Source: Rhizobium bangladeshense (GTDB lineage: Bacteria; Pseudomonadota; Alphaproteobacteria; Rhizobiales; Rhizobiaceae). Taken from it: a stretch of 64,000 nucleotides of DNA. Positions 53,987 through 63,081 of the stretch are shown here, piece after piece. The notes beneath the pieces are model-generated. The model did no database searches. It worked only from the letters and a program-made list of their open reading frames with translations, and was not told the DNA's origin. Made by a program: the position numbers and the translations under genes. Every line of letters starts with the position of its first letter. Positions within the stretch are counted from its first letter, which is position 1. The stretch lies in the NCBI RefSeq assembly GCF_017357245.1, contig NZ_CP071612.1:2421001-2485000 (forward strand). Direction: 5' to 3'.

Positions 53987-56080
53987 AGCGGTTGCGATGC
54001 GGCTGGATCCCAAGATCGGAGTCATTTCGCCTGCAATCGCCTTGGTGATTTCCTTGGCAAGCTGCGCCTGATTATAGGGCTTTCCCAATCGCGGAAGATC
54101 GATATCTGTGCCGGCGGGAAGCTCGGCATAACCAGTTGCCAGGATGATCGGGAGAGTCGGAAGCATGTTCCGCGCGGACTGAGCGAGCTGTGCGCCGGTC
54201 ATGCCCGGCATCGAATAATCGGTAATCATCAGGTCGAAGTGTTGACCGCTCCTGATCAACGCGAGCGCCTCCGAACCGGAATTTGCCTCGACGACATCAT
54301 GGCCGAGATCTTCGAGCATATCGGCGGAACTCATGGCAATCAGCGTATCGTCATCCACCAGAAGTATCTTCAGCCCGGGCGAGGCCTCTAGGGCTGGCAA
54401 TTCTTCGGCCGGACGCTCAGGGGGCCGTTCTGTCGCCGGAAGCCACAGCTCTGCGGTCGTTCCTGTGCCCAGCTCGCTTGTCAGGACAAGAGCGCCGTTG
54501 AGCTGAACGGCAAGCCCGTGGATCATCGACAGGCCCAGGCCAGTGCCCTTTCCGACTTCCTTGGTCGAAAAAAACGGATCGACCGCCTTTTTCAGCGTCT
54601 CCGCATCCATACCGGTGCCGCTGTCAGCCACCGCCAACACGAGATAGCTTCCCTCCCCGAGACCGCCATCATTGCCGATAACCTGTTCCTCACGGAGCGA
54701 TATCGCCAGCCTTCCACCCTCCGGCATCGCATCGCGCGCGTTGACGGCAAGGTTGAGCAGCGCCAGTTCGAGCTGGTTCGCATCAACCAGCGCCGGCGGC
54801 AACGCCGCCGGCAGAATGGTTTCGATGTTGATCGAGGACCCGACCGAACGCTGCAGCAGATCGTGCATTCCTGTCACCAGCTCGGCCAGATCGACGGGCC
54901 TGACCTGCAGGTCCTGCTGTCTGGCAAAGGCCAGCAGCCGCTGCGTGAGCGCAGCGCCCCGACGCGCGCCCTGCAGTGCGCCATCGACCAGACGCATCGC
55001 CTTGGCATCTCCGGCGACATGTTTGCCCAGCAGCTCCAGGTTCCCAAGAACCACCATCAGCAGATTATTGAAATCATGTGCGACACCACCCGTGAGCTGG
55101 CCGATCGCTTCCATTTTCTGTGATTGGCGAAGCTGCTCCTCGGCTCGCTCACGCTGGGCCACCTCCTCGAGCAGGGTCTGATGCGCGGTGTTGACCTCCC
55201 TGGTCCGTTCCTTGACGCGCTCTTCGAGGGTTTCGTTCAGCCGTCTCAGATCATCCTCGGCGGTCTTCCGGGTGGTGGTATCGGAGCAGACGCCGACAAG
55301 TTTCCTGGCGGAACCATATCTGTCGGTATAGAGCTGCGCATGGACCTCGGTCCAATGTAGCGATCCATCCGGCCATATCGTTCTGTGCTCGATGGAGTAG
55401 TCACGTCCAGTGTCGATGGTCTGGCGCAGGCGCGCTTCCACGACGGGCCGGTCCTCGGGGTGGATGCTTTCAATCAAATCGTCGTAGGTGACATCGTCGT
55501 CGGCGCCTCGGCCGAAAATCTCCTTGCAGGTCGGCGAGACCGACAAGGCCTTCGAAGATAGTTCCAGCTCCCATGCCCCGAGCCGACCGGCAACGAGCGC
55601 GGTCTGCAGCCGACGCTCTCCTTCGCTAAGAGCCTCGAGCTGGGCACGCGCCTCATACTGGCGATGCCGTCCCTTCAAAGCTGTTCGAATAATACTAATG
55701 AAGGAGGTCGGATGAAACGGCCTTTCCAGGAAGGTGACGTTGCCAAGCACTTCGGAAAGTCTGGCTGCGCTTGGATTTCGCTCTGGCCCCCCGCCTCGCA
55801 TGGTGAGGACGATGAAAGGCAGGTCCGACCAGCTCGGCTGGGCCGAAACCCAGGACGCGATCGCCTTCAGATCACTCGACCGAACCGCTTCTTCCGTCAG
55901 AACGCCAAGCGCTATGTCATCACTGAGTGACGAGGCAAACGTGGAAAGGTCGGCGGCGGCAATCGATTCCAATCCTGCCTCATCAATCAATGAAACCGCC
56001 ACCGAGGCATCGCGGCCAGCGGGGGTGTAGATCAGCGCTCTCGGTTTGCCGGAATTAGGAATTGCCGCTATCCCCACCAT
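53918..56080 (-). CDS. Hybrid sensor histidine kinase (pseudo-receiver, PAS, kinase, receiver)
   Basis: A 720-residue cytoplasmic signalling protein. Residues 10-135 look like a receiver fold without the phosphoacceptor Asp (end [19 protein letters not shown]). A PAS domain is at about 150-275 ([28 protein letters not shown]), then a coiled linker, the phospho-His box [19 protein letters not shown], ATPase motifs [14 protein letters not shown] and [11 protein letters not shown], and a C-terminal receiver with [14 protein letters not shown]. It overlaps the KaiC-like gene upstream by 26 bp, so the two are co-translated. No membrane span is visible; it probably reads a cytoplasmic cue, perhaps from the KaiC-like ATPase. 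Confidence 0.92.
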   Translation of the reverse strand: MVGIAAIPNSGKPRALIYTPAGRDASVAVSLIDEAGLESIAAADLSTFASSLSDDIALGVLTEEAVRSSDLKAIASWVSAQPSWSDLPFIVLTMRGGGPERNPSAARLSEVLGNVTFLERPFHPTSFISIIRTALKGRHRQYEARAQLEALSEGERRLQTALVAGRLGAWELELSSKALSVSPTCKEIFGRGADDDVTYDDLIESIHPEDRPVVEARLRQTIDTGRDYSIEHRTIWPDGSLHWTEVHAQLYTDRYGSARKLVGVCSDTTTRKTAEDDLRRLNETLEERVKERTREVNTAHQTLLEEVAQRERAEEQLRQSQKMEAIGQLTGGVAHDFNNLLMVVLGNLELLGKHVAGDAKAMRLVDGALQGARRGAALTQRLLAFARQQDLQVRPVDLAELVTGMHDLLQRSVGSSINIETILPAALPPALVDANQLELALLNLAVNARDAMPEGGRLAISLREEQVIGNDGGLGEGSYLVLAVADSGTGMDAETLKKAVDPFFSTKEVGKGTGLGLSMIHGLAVQLNGALVLTSELGTGTTAELWLPATERPPERPAEELPALEASPGLKILLVDDDTLIAMSSADMLEDLGHDVVEANSGSEALALIRSGQHFDLMITDYSMPGMTGAQLAQSARNMLPTLPIILATGYAELPAGTDIDLPRLGKPYNQAQLAKEITKAIAGEMTPILGSSRIATASVPRLAEADDRRDEIGDGVRVI

Positions 56081-57566
56081 CGGTCGACAAGAGCGACTTT
56101 GCGGTATCTGTGAATTCGGGGACGCCGCGGAGCACGCCCTGGAACCCCACGAGAGGTCCTCCGAGTGTTAGCCCGTTAGCGCCGATGCGATATTCCCGAA
56201 TGGTATCCTCGTGGAAGCCGGTCCTCTTCTTGATCACGGAAACGGCCCGCCGCACCTTCCCGGCAGCCTCGAAGTAACGCAGCAGAATGACGGTATCGGC
56301 GAGATAGGTGACGTCAACGGGTGCCTTCATGTCCCCGACCAGCCCGTGTTGGGCGACGGTGAGAAAGGTGTTGGCGCCTTGCCTGTTCAGAAATTGCAGC
56401 AGCTCATGCATGTGAAGGACCAGCGAATTCTCATCCGGCATCGACGCTTGATATCCGTTGATACTGTCGATGATAACGGTTTTTGCGCCCAATTTGTCGA
56501 CGCAGTCTCGCACGCGATGGGCAAACTCCCCTGGCGAAAGCTCGGCGGCATCGAGCTGTTCGATGTGGACCTGACCGGCGTCCCTCATCGCCTCAAGGTC
56601 CATTCCGAGAACCTTCAGACGCGCAAGGAGCAGACCGAGCTCCTCATCGAAAATGAAGGCCGCCGCCTTTTCGCCCCGCCGGATCGCCGCAACCAGGAAC
56701 TGAAACGAAAAGGTGCTTTTGCCCGTGCCCGCTGGACCGAGGATGAGTGTGCTGGAACCCCGCTCGATGCCGCCGCCAAGAAGAAGATCCAGCTTCGGAA
56801 TGTCACAGGAGATCTGATCGCGGAGGTAACTCGACCTGTGTTCGGCGGCGACGAGCCGAGGAAATACAACCACGCCGCCAGTCTGGATGATGAAATCGTG
56901 AAAGCCACCGCGGAACGCCTGCCCGCGATATTTCATGATCCTCAGACGTCGGCGTTCGGAGCCGTAATTCGGCGCCAGTTCCTCAAGATGGATCACGCCG
57001 TGGACAACGCTGTGCACCGTCTTGTCCAGTACGTCGGATGTCAGATCGTCCAACAAAAGAACCGTCGCTCCCTGCCGCGCAAAATAATGCTTCAGCGCAA
57101 GGATCTGCCGGCGATAGCGGAGTGAGCTTTGCGCCAGCAGCCTGATCTCGGAAAGGCTGTCAAGCACCACGCGACGTGGCTTGACCCGCTCGAACGCGGC
57201 GAAAATCTCCCTCGTCGTCTCTCCGAGTTCAAGATCCGAAGAATATAGCAGACTCTGCTGCTGGTCTGCATCGAGCAGGCTTTCAGGAGGCACGACCTCG
57301 AAGATCTCGATATTGCCGTCGATCACCATGCCGTGCGACGCGGCGCCGGCCCGCAATTCGCTCTCGGTTTCCGAAAGCGTGATGTAGAGCCCCAGCTCGC
57401 CAAGCCGCGCACCTTCGATCAAAAACTGCAGGGCGATTGTGGTTTTGCCCGCTCCCGGATTCCCCTCCAGTAGGAACACGTGCCCTGTGGAGAGGCCCCC
57501 TGCCAGAATTGTATCCAAACCGGACACACCGGTCCGGGCTTTCGTGGCAGGCGCGGCACTGTTCAT
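56055..57566 (-). CDS. KaiC-like tandem RecA-fold ATPase
   Basis: A 503-residue protein with two KaiC domains. Walker A motifs are GNPGAGKT (35-42) and GPAGTGKS (277-284); acidic residues stand where KaiC has its catalytic Glu pair (SETE near 65, DEE near 307). By hand alignment to cyanobacterial KaiC, the phosphorylation pair Ser431-Thr432 corresponds to Thr420-Tyr421 (VTYLADTVILL). The following RAVSVIKKRTGFHEDTIREY is well conserved. No kaiA or kaiB is nearby; the downstream partner is a hybrid histidine kinase. Confidence 0.92.
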   Translation of the reverse strand: MNSAAPATKARTGVSGLDTILAGGLSTGHVFLLEGNPGAGKTTIALQFLIEGARLGELGLYITLSETESELRAGAASHGMVIDGNIEIFEVVPPESLLDADQQQSLLYSSDLELGETTREIFAAFERVKPRRVVLDSLSEIRLLAQSSLRYRRQILALKHYFARQGATVLLLDDLTSDVLDKTVHSVVHGVIHLEELAPNYGSERRRLRIMKYRGQAFRGGFHDFIIQTGGVVVFPRLVAAEHRSSYLRDQISCDIPKLDLLLGGGIERGSSTLILGPAGTGKSTFSFQFLVAAIRRGEKAAAFIFDEELGLLLARLKVLGMDLEAMRDAGQVHIEQLDAAELSPGEFAHRVRDCVDKLGAKTVIIDSINGYQASMPDENSLVLHMHELLQFLNRQGANTFLTVAQHGLVGDMKAPVDVTYLADTVILLRYFEAAGKVRRAVSVIKKRTGFHEDTIREYRIGANGLTLGGPLVGFQGVLRGVPEFTDTAKSLLSTDGGDSGNS

Positions 57567-57653
57567 TCATCGTTTCCTTCAGCTTCAACGGTGAATTAGT
57601 GGCGCGTTAAGGAATGTCAAATTGCCGGAAGGGATGATTCCGCTTGTGGATCG

Positions 57654-57878
57654 GTGGTGCGCAAGCGGCCAGATCGAACGGCGATAGCGAAGCCAGTCGA
57701 AGGCGGACCGATCGAAGATATCCGCACCGGCGACGTCGTCTGGTTCGCCCCGGACGAACGCCACTGGCATGGCTCATCGCCGCAAACGGCGATGAGCCAT
57801 ATAGCGATCCAGGAACAGCTCGACGGCAAGATCGTCGAGTGGATGGAACGCGTCACCTATGCCCAATATCAGGGCTAG
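57654..57878 (+). pseudogene. C-terminal remnant of a cupin protein
   Basis: The frame reads [20 protein letters not shown] followed by [18 protein letters not shown] and ends in [14 protein letters not shown], the second half of a small cupin of the type annotated near carboxymuconolactone or quercetinase-like proteins. The first metal motif and the whole N-terminal half are absent; only short unrelated text precedes it up to the KaiC-like gene promoter region. It is read as a truncated, non-functional copy. Confidence 0.75.
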
Positions 57879-57942
57879 AAAAGGACGAAGCAAACCGAAT
57901 TCAATCGGTAAGAAGGAAGCGGCCGCGTGCTCATCGATTACG

Positions 57943-58578
57943 TCACCGTCTAGCCGCAGGCGCGTTCTCCTGGAAAGCAGGGATCGTCTGGAGCTTTGCG
58001 ACAATCTCTGAAATATTCGGCCACTGCGCGAGATCGAAACCCATGCGCCGGGCGCTGACCGCCTGCGGAAAGAGGAAAATCTCGGCAATGCCCGGCCGAT
58101 CTCCGATGGCGAAAGCCCCTTGCCTCCGGCCCGCGATCATCGTCTCGACAGCAGCCATTCCCTCACCGACCCAATGGCGGCTCCATGTGGCAATGGCATC
58201 GGCATCGGCCTGGAAGACCGCGCGGAGATGCAGGCCGATTCGCGGCGGCAGCAGCGCATGGATCTCGGCTGCGATGGCAAGCGCGATCGAGCGGGCCTGC
58301 GCCCTGCCCTCCGCCGTGCCGGGCAAGAGCGGCGGCTCAGGTTGAAATTCATCGAGATATTCGATGATTGCCAGCGACTGGGTGATGAGAACACCGCTAT
58401 CCGTCAGCAAGGCCGGAACCAGCCCCTGCGGATTGATCTTGCGGTATCCCGCCTGCCGGCTCTCAGCGTCTTCGCCAAGAATGGTGACCGGCAATGCCTC
58501 GGCCTTCAACCCCTTCAGGGCGAGCGCGATCCTGACCCTCGCCGTCGCTGAGGAAATTTCGTTCTGATAGAGCTTCAA
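57943..58578 (-). CDS. maiA: Glutathione S-transferase, maleylacetoacetate isomerase type
   Basis: A 211-residue zeta-class GST: active-site start LYQNEISSATARVRIALALKG matches the SSCSxRVRIAL pattern with Ser-Ser and Arg, followed by INPQGLVPALLTDSGVLITQ and a helical C-terminal domain with DRPGIAEIFLFPQAV. The zeta class isomerises maleylacetoacetate in tyrosine breakdown, but other homogentisate genes are not nearby, so a different glutathione-linked role is possible. It is the third gene of a minus-strand set with ohr and a small secreted protein. Confidence 0.87.
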   Translation of the reverse strand: MKLYQNEISSATARVRIALALKGLKAEALPVTILGEDAESRQAGYRKINPQGLVPALLTDSGVLITQSLAIIEYLDEFQPEPPLLPGTAEGRAQARSIALAIAAEIHALLPPRIGLHLRAVFQADADAIATWSRHWVGEGMAAVETMIAGRRQGAFAIGDRPGIAEIFLFPQAVSARRMGFDLAQWPNISEIVAKLQTIPAFQENAPAARR

Positions 58579-58589
58579 TGCTTTCTCCC

Positions 58590-58745
58590 TTATGATCTCG
58601 GATGAACGGCCGCCTGCGCCGAAGAAACTGCCGATGCCGCGGTCACGAGGCCCACAAGCGGCGAAGGCTCCCGCGAACTCATGTCGTAGATGCAGGGCGC
58701 GGCAAATACTGCCGCTCCGAGAACGCAGATGATCATCAATCTCAT
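58590..58745 (-). CDS. Small secreted protein (51 residues)
   Basis: A short frame with a clear ribosome-binding site (GGAGGATCGA before the ATG) and a signal-like N-terminus MRLMIICVLGAAVFAAPCIY. The mature part would be only about 30 residues (SSREPSPLVGLVTAASAVSS and a short tail). It fits between ohr and maiA on the same strand with 57 and 11 bp gaps, so it is probably co-expressed. No family recognised. Its Cys at residue 18 is preceded by AAP, which is not a standard lipobox. Confidence 0.6.
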   Translation of the reverse strand: MRLMIICVLGAAVFAAPCIYDMSSREPSPLVGLVTAASAVSSAQAAVHPRS

Positions 58746-58802
58746 TCGATCCTCCGTCGGCGAGGCCCGACCGGCCTCGCTCCTTGTTTCGGCTCCTGCC
58801 CG

Positions 58803-59219
58803 TCAGGCAATGCTCAGTTCGACCTGGATATTGCCGCGTGTCGCCTTGGAATAGGGGCAGGTCCGGTGCGCTTCATCCACCAGCGCCTTTGCGACATCCG
58901 CTTCGATGCCCGGCAAGCTGACCTTGAGACGGGCCTGCAGGAAGTAGTCGCCATCCGTCGTGCCGAGGTCGACCTCCGCATTCACGGCGGTTTCGGTGGG
59001 AATCCTGACCTTCAACTTGCCGGCGGCAATGCCGATCGCGCCAATGAAGCAGGCAGACCAGCCGGCCGCGAAAAGCTGTTCGGGATTGGTGCCGGGGCGG
59101 GTGCTGCCGGGAGGCGAGAGCCTGATATCCAGCTCTCCGTCATCGCTCAGCGAAGCGCCGTCGCGCCCGCCGGTGGTGCGGGTCCTGCCGGTATAGAGAA
59201 CCTTGTCGATCTTGGTCAT
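58803..59219 (-). CDS. ohr: Organic hydroperoxide resistance protein (OsmC/Ohr family)
   Basis: A 138-residue thiol peroxidase that reduces organic hydroperoxides. The two reactive cysteines are Cys57 (GWSACFIGAIG) and Cys121 (RTCPYSKATRGN), with TNPEQLFAAGW before the first. The N-terminal VLYTGRTRTTGGRDGAS is typical of Ohr rather than OsmC. No ohrR regulator is adjacent. It leads a minus-strand set with a small secreted protein and a glutathione transferase, consistent with a detoxification unit. Confidence 0.93.
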   Translation of the reverse strand: MTKIDKVLYTGRTRTTGGRDGASLSDDGELDIRLSPPGSTRPGTNPEQLFAAGWSACFIGAIGIAAGKLKVRIPTETAVNAEVDLGTTDGDYFLQARLKVSLPGIEADVAKALVDEAHRTCPYSKATRGNIQVELSIA

Positions 59220-59408
59220 GGAAACACTCCTTGTTTACGTCGCTCTGCGCGGCTGGCCGCTGCGCGACCGGGTTGACGGAGCGTGGTTTGACGGACCGAT
59301 ATATCCGGAATGTTTCTGGAAACGGCCGAAATGTCACAGAACGTAGCATCCGGCACGCATGACATTTTCCCGTACAAAACATTGCGACGTTTCCAACGGT
59401 CGCCGACA

Positions 59409-60731
59409 TCACCGAATGGTGACTTCAGCCACCAGCCCGCCGCCGGAGCGATTGTAGAGCCTCAGAGATCCGCCGATCTTGGCCGTCAGCTGCTGGGCGA
59501 TGGCTAGTCCAAGACCTGTGCCGCCTGTCTCCCGGTTGCGGGAGTGCTCGAGCCGGAAGAAGGGCTGCATCGCGGCTTCGAGCATATCATCCGGAATGCC
59601 GGGTCCGCGATCCATGACGCTGATAACGACTGCGTTGTCAGCACCGCGCTCGACGCTGATCTCCGCGGCGCCGGCAAATTTCAACGCATTGTCGATGAAA
59701 TTCGACAGGATGCGGCGAAGGGCATGCGGCCTGGTGAAGGCGGCGCCTTCAACCAACCCGACGACCGTGACGGCCTTTCCAGTGTCCTGATAGTCGTAGG
59801 CTATGCTGTCGATGAACGATGCGAGATCGATTCGAGCGTTCTTTTCCCCGCTGCCGCGGGCGCTGCGCGCATAGGCAATACCGTCCTGGACGAGACGCTG
59901 GATCTCGGCGAGATCATGCACCAGCTTTTCCTTCTCGGGTGAATCCTCTGCCATGTCGACGCGCAACCGCATGCGGGTGATCGGTGTCTGCAGGTCGTGC
60001 GAGATCGCCGCCAATATCTGCACACGTTCCTCGAGATAGTGGGCGATCCTCTCCCGCATCGCATTGAACGCTCTTGCCGCATGCGCCACCTCGCTCGGCC
60101 CGGCTTCGCTCAAAGCCTGACCGTCCTTGTCAGGATCGAGCGCATCGGCGGCAGCGGCGAGCTTGCCGAGCGGCCGGATCGCCTGGCGGACCGCAAACCA
60201 GGTGCAGAGGATAAGCAGCGCCATCTGGATCGCGAACACATAGGGCAGCCATGCGGCGATCGGCATGACGCCTCTCGGTGTGACATCGATCGTCAGAGGA
60301 GTTCCGTCGCTCAGCGTCAGATGCGCCTGCAGCCGGTTCACCTCGCCCGGAATCCGTTCGATTCGGATCGGAAAGCGATGCCCCGCAGCCGCCCCTATCT
60401 TTCCTGCGATCTCTCTCGCCTTGCTGGAGCTGTCGGGCACACCGGCCAGGCCAGGCCCGAGTTCGAAACGGTAGTTGCCGCGGCTCAGCCAGTCCAAAAG
60501 GTCGCCGCGCTCACTTGCCGGAAGCCGGTCAAGAACGGCAATCGATGTTGCGACGTCATTTTCCAGCGTACCGAGCATCACCGCCTTGGCCGACATGTAG
60601 CGCTCCATGTAGAGAACGCTGAAAGAGAGCCCATAGGCGAAGGCCAGGCCAACCAAAAGAATCAGAAAAATCCGCGATCTGAGCGTTCTCGGCCACATCA
60701 GGCCCGACAGGATCGACATTCCCGCCTTCAT
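59409..60731 (-). CDS. Sensor histidine kinase, EnvZ-like
   Basis: A 440-residue membrane kinase: TM1 at about 20-41, a periplasmic loop of some 115 residues, TM2 at about 160-180, HAMP, then the phospho-His box ILAAISHDLQTPITRMRLRV with His245 and ATPase motifs FIDNALKFAG, DRGPGIPDD and GTGLGLAIAQQL. Its start overlaps the stop of the response regulator (60728-60731), so the pair is co-translated. The periplasmic signal is unknown. Style is that of the EnvZ/RstB group. Confidence 0.93.
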   Translation of the reverse strand: MKAGMSILSGLMWPRTLRSRIFLILLVGLAFAYGLSFSVLYMERYMSAKAVMLGTLENDVATSIAVLDRLPASERGDLLDWLSRGNYRFELGPGLAGVPDSSSKAREIAGKIGAAAGHRFPIRIERIPGEVNRLQAHLTLSDGTPLTIDVTPRGVMPIAAWLPYVFAIQMALLILCTWFAVRQAIRPLGKLAAAADALDPDKDGQALSEAGPSEVAHAARAFNAMRERIAHYLEERVQILAAISHDLQTPITRMRLRVDMAEDSPEKEKLVHDLAEIQRLVQDGIAYARSARGSGEKNARIDLASFIDSIAYDYQDTGKAVTVVGLVEGAAFTRPHALRRILSNFIDNALKFAGAAEISVERGADNAVVISVMDRGPGIPDDMLEAAMQPFFRLEHSRNRETGGTGLGLAIAQQLTAKIGGSLRLYNRSGGGLVAEVTIR

Positions 60732-61468
60732 CGGCGCGGCTCCGAAATTTCGACGGGAACCGAGAAGACATAACCTTCGCTGCGCACTGTCTTGATGTAG
60801 GTCGGCTCGCGCGCATCATCCCCCAGACGCTGCCGCAGGCGGCTGACGAGAAGATCGATCGAGCGATCGAAGAGCTCGGCGTCGCGGCCCTGCGTCAGGC
60901 TCAGAAGCTGGTCTCGGTTGAGCACGCGCTGCGGATGGTCGATGAAGACACGAAGCAGGCGGTATTCCGCGCCGCTCAGCGCAATCGCGGTCCCGTCCTT
61001 GTCGAGAAGGTGACGGGCGACCGTATCGAGCCGCCAATCGCCGAAGGTCAGCAATTGTCCCGCTTCGCTGATCTGGAAGTTGGGAGGCAGCATGCGCGTG
61101 CGCCGCAGCACCGCCTTGATGCGGGCGAGAAGCTCGCGTGCGGCAAAGGGCTTGGCAAGATAATCGTCGGCGCCCATCTCCAAACCCAGGATCCGGTCCA
61201 TCTCGTCAGTGCGGGCCGTCAGCATCAGGATCGGTATCGCCTTGTGCCGGCCGGCGCGCAATTCGCGGCACAGCACCAACCCATCGTCGCCCGGCATCAT
61301 GATGTCGAGCACGATCAGGTCGACGGCATTGGCTTCCAGAAAGCTGCGCATCTGGCGGCCGTCGGCGGCAACGCTGGTCCTGAGGCCATTCTTCTGCAGA
61401 TAGCCCGAGACCAGCTCGCGGATTTCACGATCGTCGTCGACGATCAGGATGTGATCGACATGATCCAT
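60728..61468 (-). CDS. OmpR-family response regulator
   Basis: A 246-residue regulator with a receiver domain (acidic pocket IVDDDRE, phosphoacceptor Asp55 in LIVLDIMMPGDDG, conserved Lys in DYLAKPF) and a C-terminal winged helix (LSGAEYRLLRVFIDHPQRVL, then RSIDLLVSRLRQRLGDD). I start at ATG 61468; the frame extends upstream without a family match. It precedes and overlaps the histidine kinase gene. Confidence 0.94.
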   Translation of the reverse strand: MDHVDHILIVDDDREIRELVSGYLQKNGLRTSVAADGRQMRSFLEANAVDLIVLDIMMPGDDGLVLCRELRAGRHKAIPILMLTARTDEMDRILGLEMGADDYLAKPFAARELLARIKAVLRRTRMLPPNFQISEAGQLLTFGDWRLDTVARHLLDKDGTAIALSGAEYRLLRVFIDHPQRVLNRDQLLSLTQGRDAELFDRSIDLLVSRLRQRLGDDAREPTYIKTVRSEGYVFSVPVEISEPRR

Positions 61469-61569
61469 ATTTGCCCCATTTCCATTACGGCCGCGCCCCG
61501 CCTCGTTCACAATGTCGAGGCGCCGGACGCGACCTACGCATATTCCGCCGGCCCGAGCAACGAGCCTCC

Positions 61570-61679
61570 AGAGCATGATGCGGAAAAGTGTGAGCTGTTT
61601 TCGGACGACACCATGCTCTAACTGTTAACTTAGAACAGGATTCAGATTTTAGGTCTCGGCCTAAAATCATGCTGTTCTA
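61570..61679. repeat. Compound palindromic repeat of rhizobial type
   Basis: Two palindromes in a row. The first has arms AGAGCATG (61570-61577) and CATGCTCT (61612-61619) around GGAAAAGTG / TTTTCGG text. The second has arms AGAACAG (61632-61638) and CTGTTCT (61672-61678) with inner GATTTTAGG / CCTAAAATC. I know this pair as a common intergenic element of Rhizobium genomes. It separates the hydrolase 3' end from the response regulator promoter. Confidence 0.75.
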
Positions 61680-61686
61680 GCGCCAA

Positions 61687-62739
61687 TCAGAAGCGATCGA
61701 CGTCGATGACCGCCTGGGCAAAGGCCTGCGGCGCCTCCTGCGGCAGGTTATGGCCGATGCCGCCGCCGATCGTGCGGTGCTCGTATCTGCCGGAGAATTT
61801 ACCGGCATAGGCGGAGGGCTCCGGATGCGGCGCACCGTTTGCATCACCTTCCATCGTGATCGTCGGCACCGAAATCATCGGCAAGGCAGCAAGCTTCTTC
61901 TCATAGGCATCATACTTCGCCTCGCCTTCGACAAGCCCCAGACGCCAGCGATAATTGTGAATGACGATCGCAACGTGATCGGGATTGTCAAAGGCGGCCG
62001 CCGACCTGTCGAAGGTCGCGTCGTCGAAATTCCACTTCGGCGATGCCGTCTGCCAGATGAGCTTCGCGAAATCGTGAGTATTGCTCTCGTAACCGAGACG
62101 CCCGCGTTCGGTCGCGAAATAGAACTGGTACCACCAGGCAAGTTCAGCCTTGGGTGGCAGCGGCTTCCTGTTGGCTTCCTGGCTGCCGATCAGGTAGCCG
62201 CTCACCGATACCATCGCCTTGCAGCGCTCCGGCCACAGCGCCGCCATGATGTTGGCGGTCCGTCCGCCCCAGTCGTAGCCGGCAATGACTGCCTTTTCGA
62301 TCCCAAGCGCGTCGAGCAGGGCGATCATATCGGCAGCGAGAGCCGAAGGCTGGCCATTGCGCGGCGTCTTTTCATGGAGGAAGCGGGTCGAGCCGTAGCC
62401 CCGGAGATAAGGCACGATGACCCTGTAGCCGGCAGAGGCAAGCAGCGGCGCGACGTCGACGAAGCTATAGATGTCATAGGGCCAGCCGTGCAGCAGCAAC
62501 ACGACCGGGCCATCCGCCTTGCCCGCCTCGGCATAGCCGATATCCAGCACATCGGTCTTGATCTGCTTCAGCGCTTCGAAGCTCGTGTTGGTTCCGGCCT
62601 TCACCTCGGGCAAGGCTGCGGGGGAGGCCGGCACCGGCTGGCCGGCGGCGGTGCCGGCGACGCCGAATTCGACGGCCGCAAGCGCAATTGCCGTCATGCC
62701 GAAGAAACGGCGGCGTTGGTGGTTGATTTGCTCTGACAT
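61687..62739 (-). CDS. Tat-exported alpha/beta hydrolase, epoxide-hydrolase-like
   Basis: A 350-residue hydrolase with a twin-arginine type signal (QRRRFFGMTAIALAAVEFGV). The nucleophile elbow is GYDWGG, with Asp instead of Ser, as in epoxide hydrolases and haloalkane dehalogenases; the oxyanion motif is HGWPYD and the late His is in GIGHNLPQEAP. The cap region is rich in Trp and Tyr. Export folded by Tat suggests it acts on a toxic or environmental compound in the periplasm. Substrate unknown. Confidence 0.88.
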   Translation of the reverse strand: MSEQINHQRRRFFGMTAIALAAVEFGVAGTAAGQPVPASPAALPEVKAGTNTSFEALKQIKTDVLDIGYAEAGKADGPVVLLLHGWPYDIYSFVDVAPLLASAGYRVIVPYLRGYGSTRFLHEKTPRNGQPSALAADMIALLDALGIEKAVIAGYDWGGRTANIMAALWPERCKAMVSVSGYLIGSQEANRKPLPPKAELAWWYQFYFATERGRLGYESNTHDFAKLIWQTASPKWNFDDATFDRSAAAFDNPDHVAIVIHNYRWRLGLVEGEAKYDAYEKKLAALPMISVPTITMEGDANGAPHPEPSAYAGKFSGRYEHRTIGGGIGHNLPQEAPQAFAQAVIDVDRF

Positions 62740-62847
62740 CGGTTTCTCCTGTCGAATGGATCACGGTGCTCAGAAAGCGTTCAGCTTGTATCGCCCGTAT
62801 GTCACAGGCTGCGTTTTTTGAATGCGAGTGTAACCTGCGCCTTCCGA

Positions 62848-62939
62848 GATACATTCCGATACAATCGCGCTGCCTCGGCAGGACGTCCGGCCGGCTGCCG
62901 CCGCCTCTGCCGGCACGACAGTTTGTATCCTTTTGTATC
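62848..62939. promoter_or_regulatory. Cluster of GATACA direct and inverted repeats
   Basis: In the 342-bp gap between the divergent hydrolase and DipZ-type genes, GATACA occurs at 62848 and 62858, and its complement TGTATC at 62924 and 62934; within each pair the spacing is exactly 10 bp, one helical turn, and the two pairs face each other. A further TGTATC is at 62788. This looks like binding sites for a regulator that uses same-face repeats. The protein is not identified. Confidence 0.5.
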
Positions 62940-63081
62940 GGCGACGCCCCAGCGCAATAGTTCGGTACATTTTCCCGCCAGACCAGACACATCCGGGATA
63001 CCTCCGGCCGGCTAAATCGCCCCGTTGCTGGTTCAGGCCCATCGCCGTCCAGAGCCCGATCAATCGGTTTCAAAGGAAACG

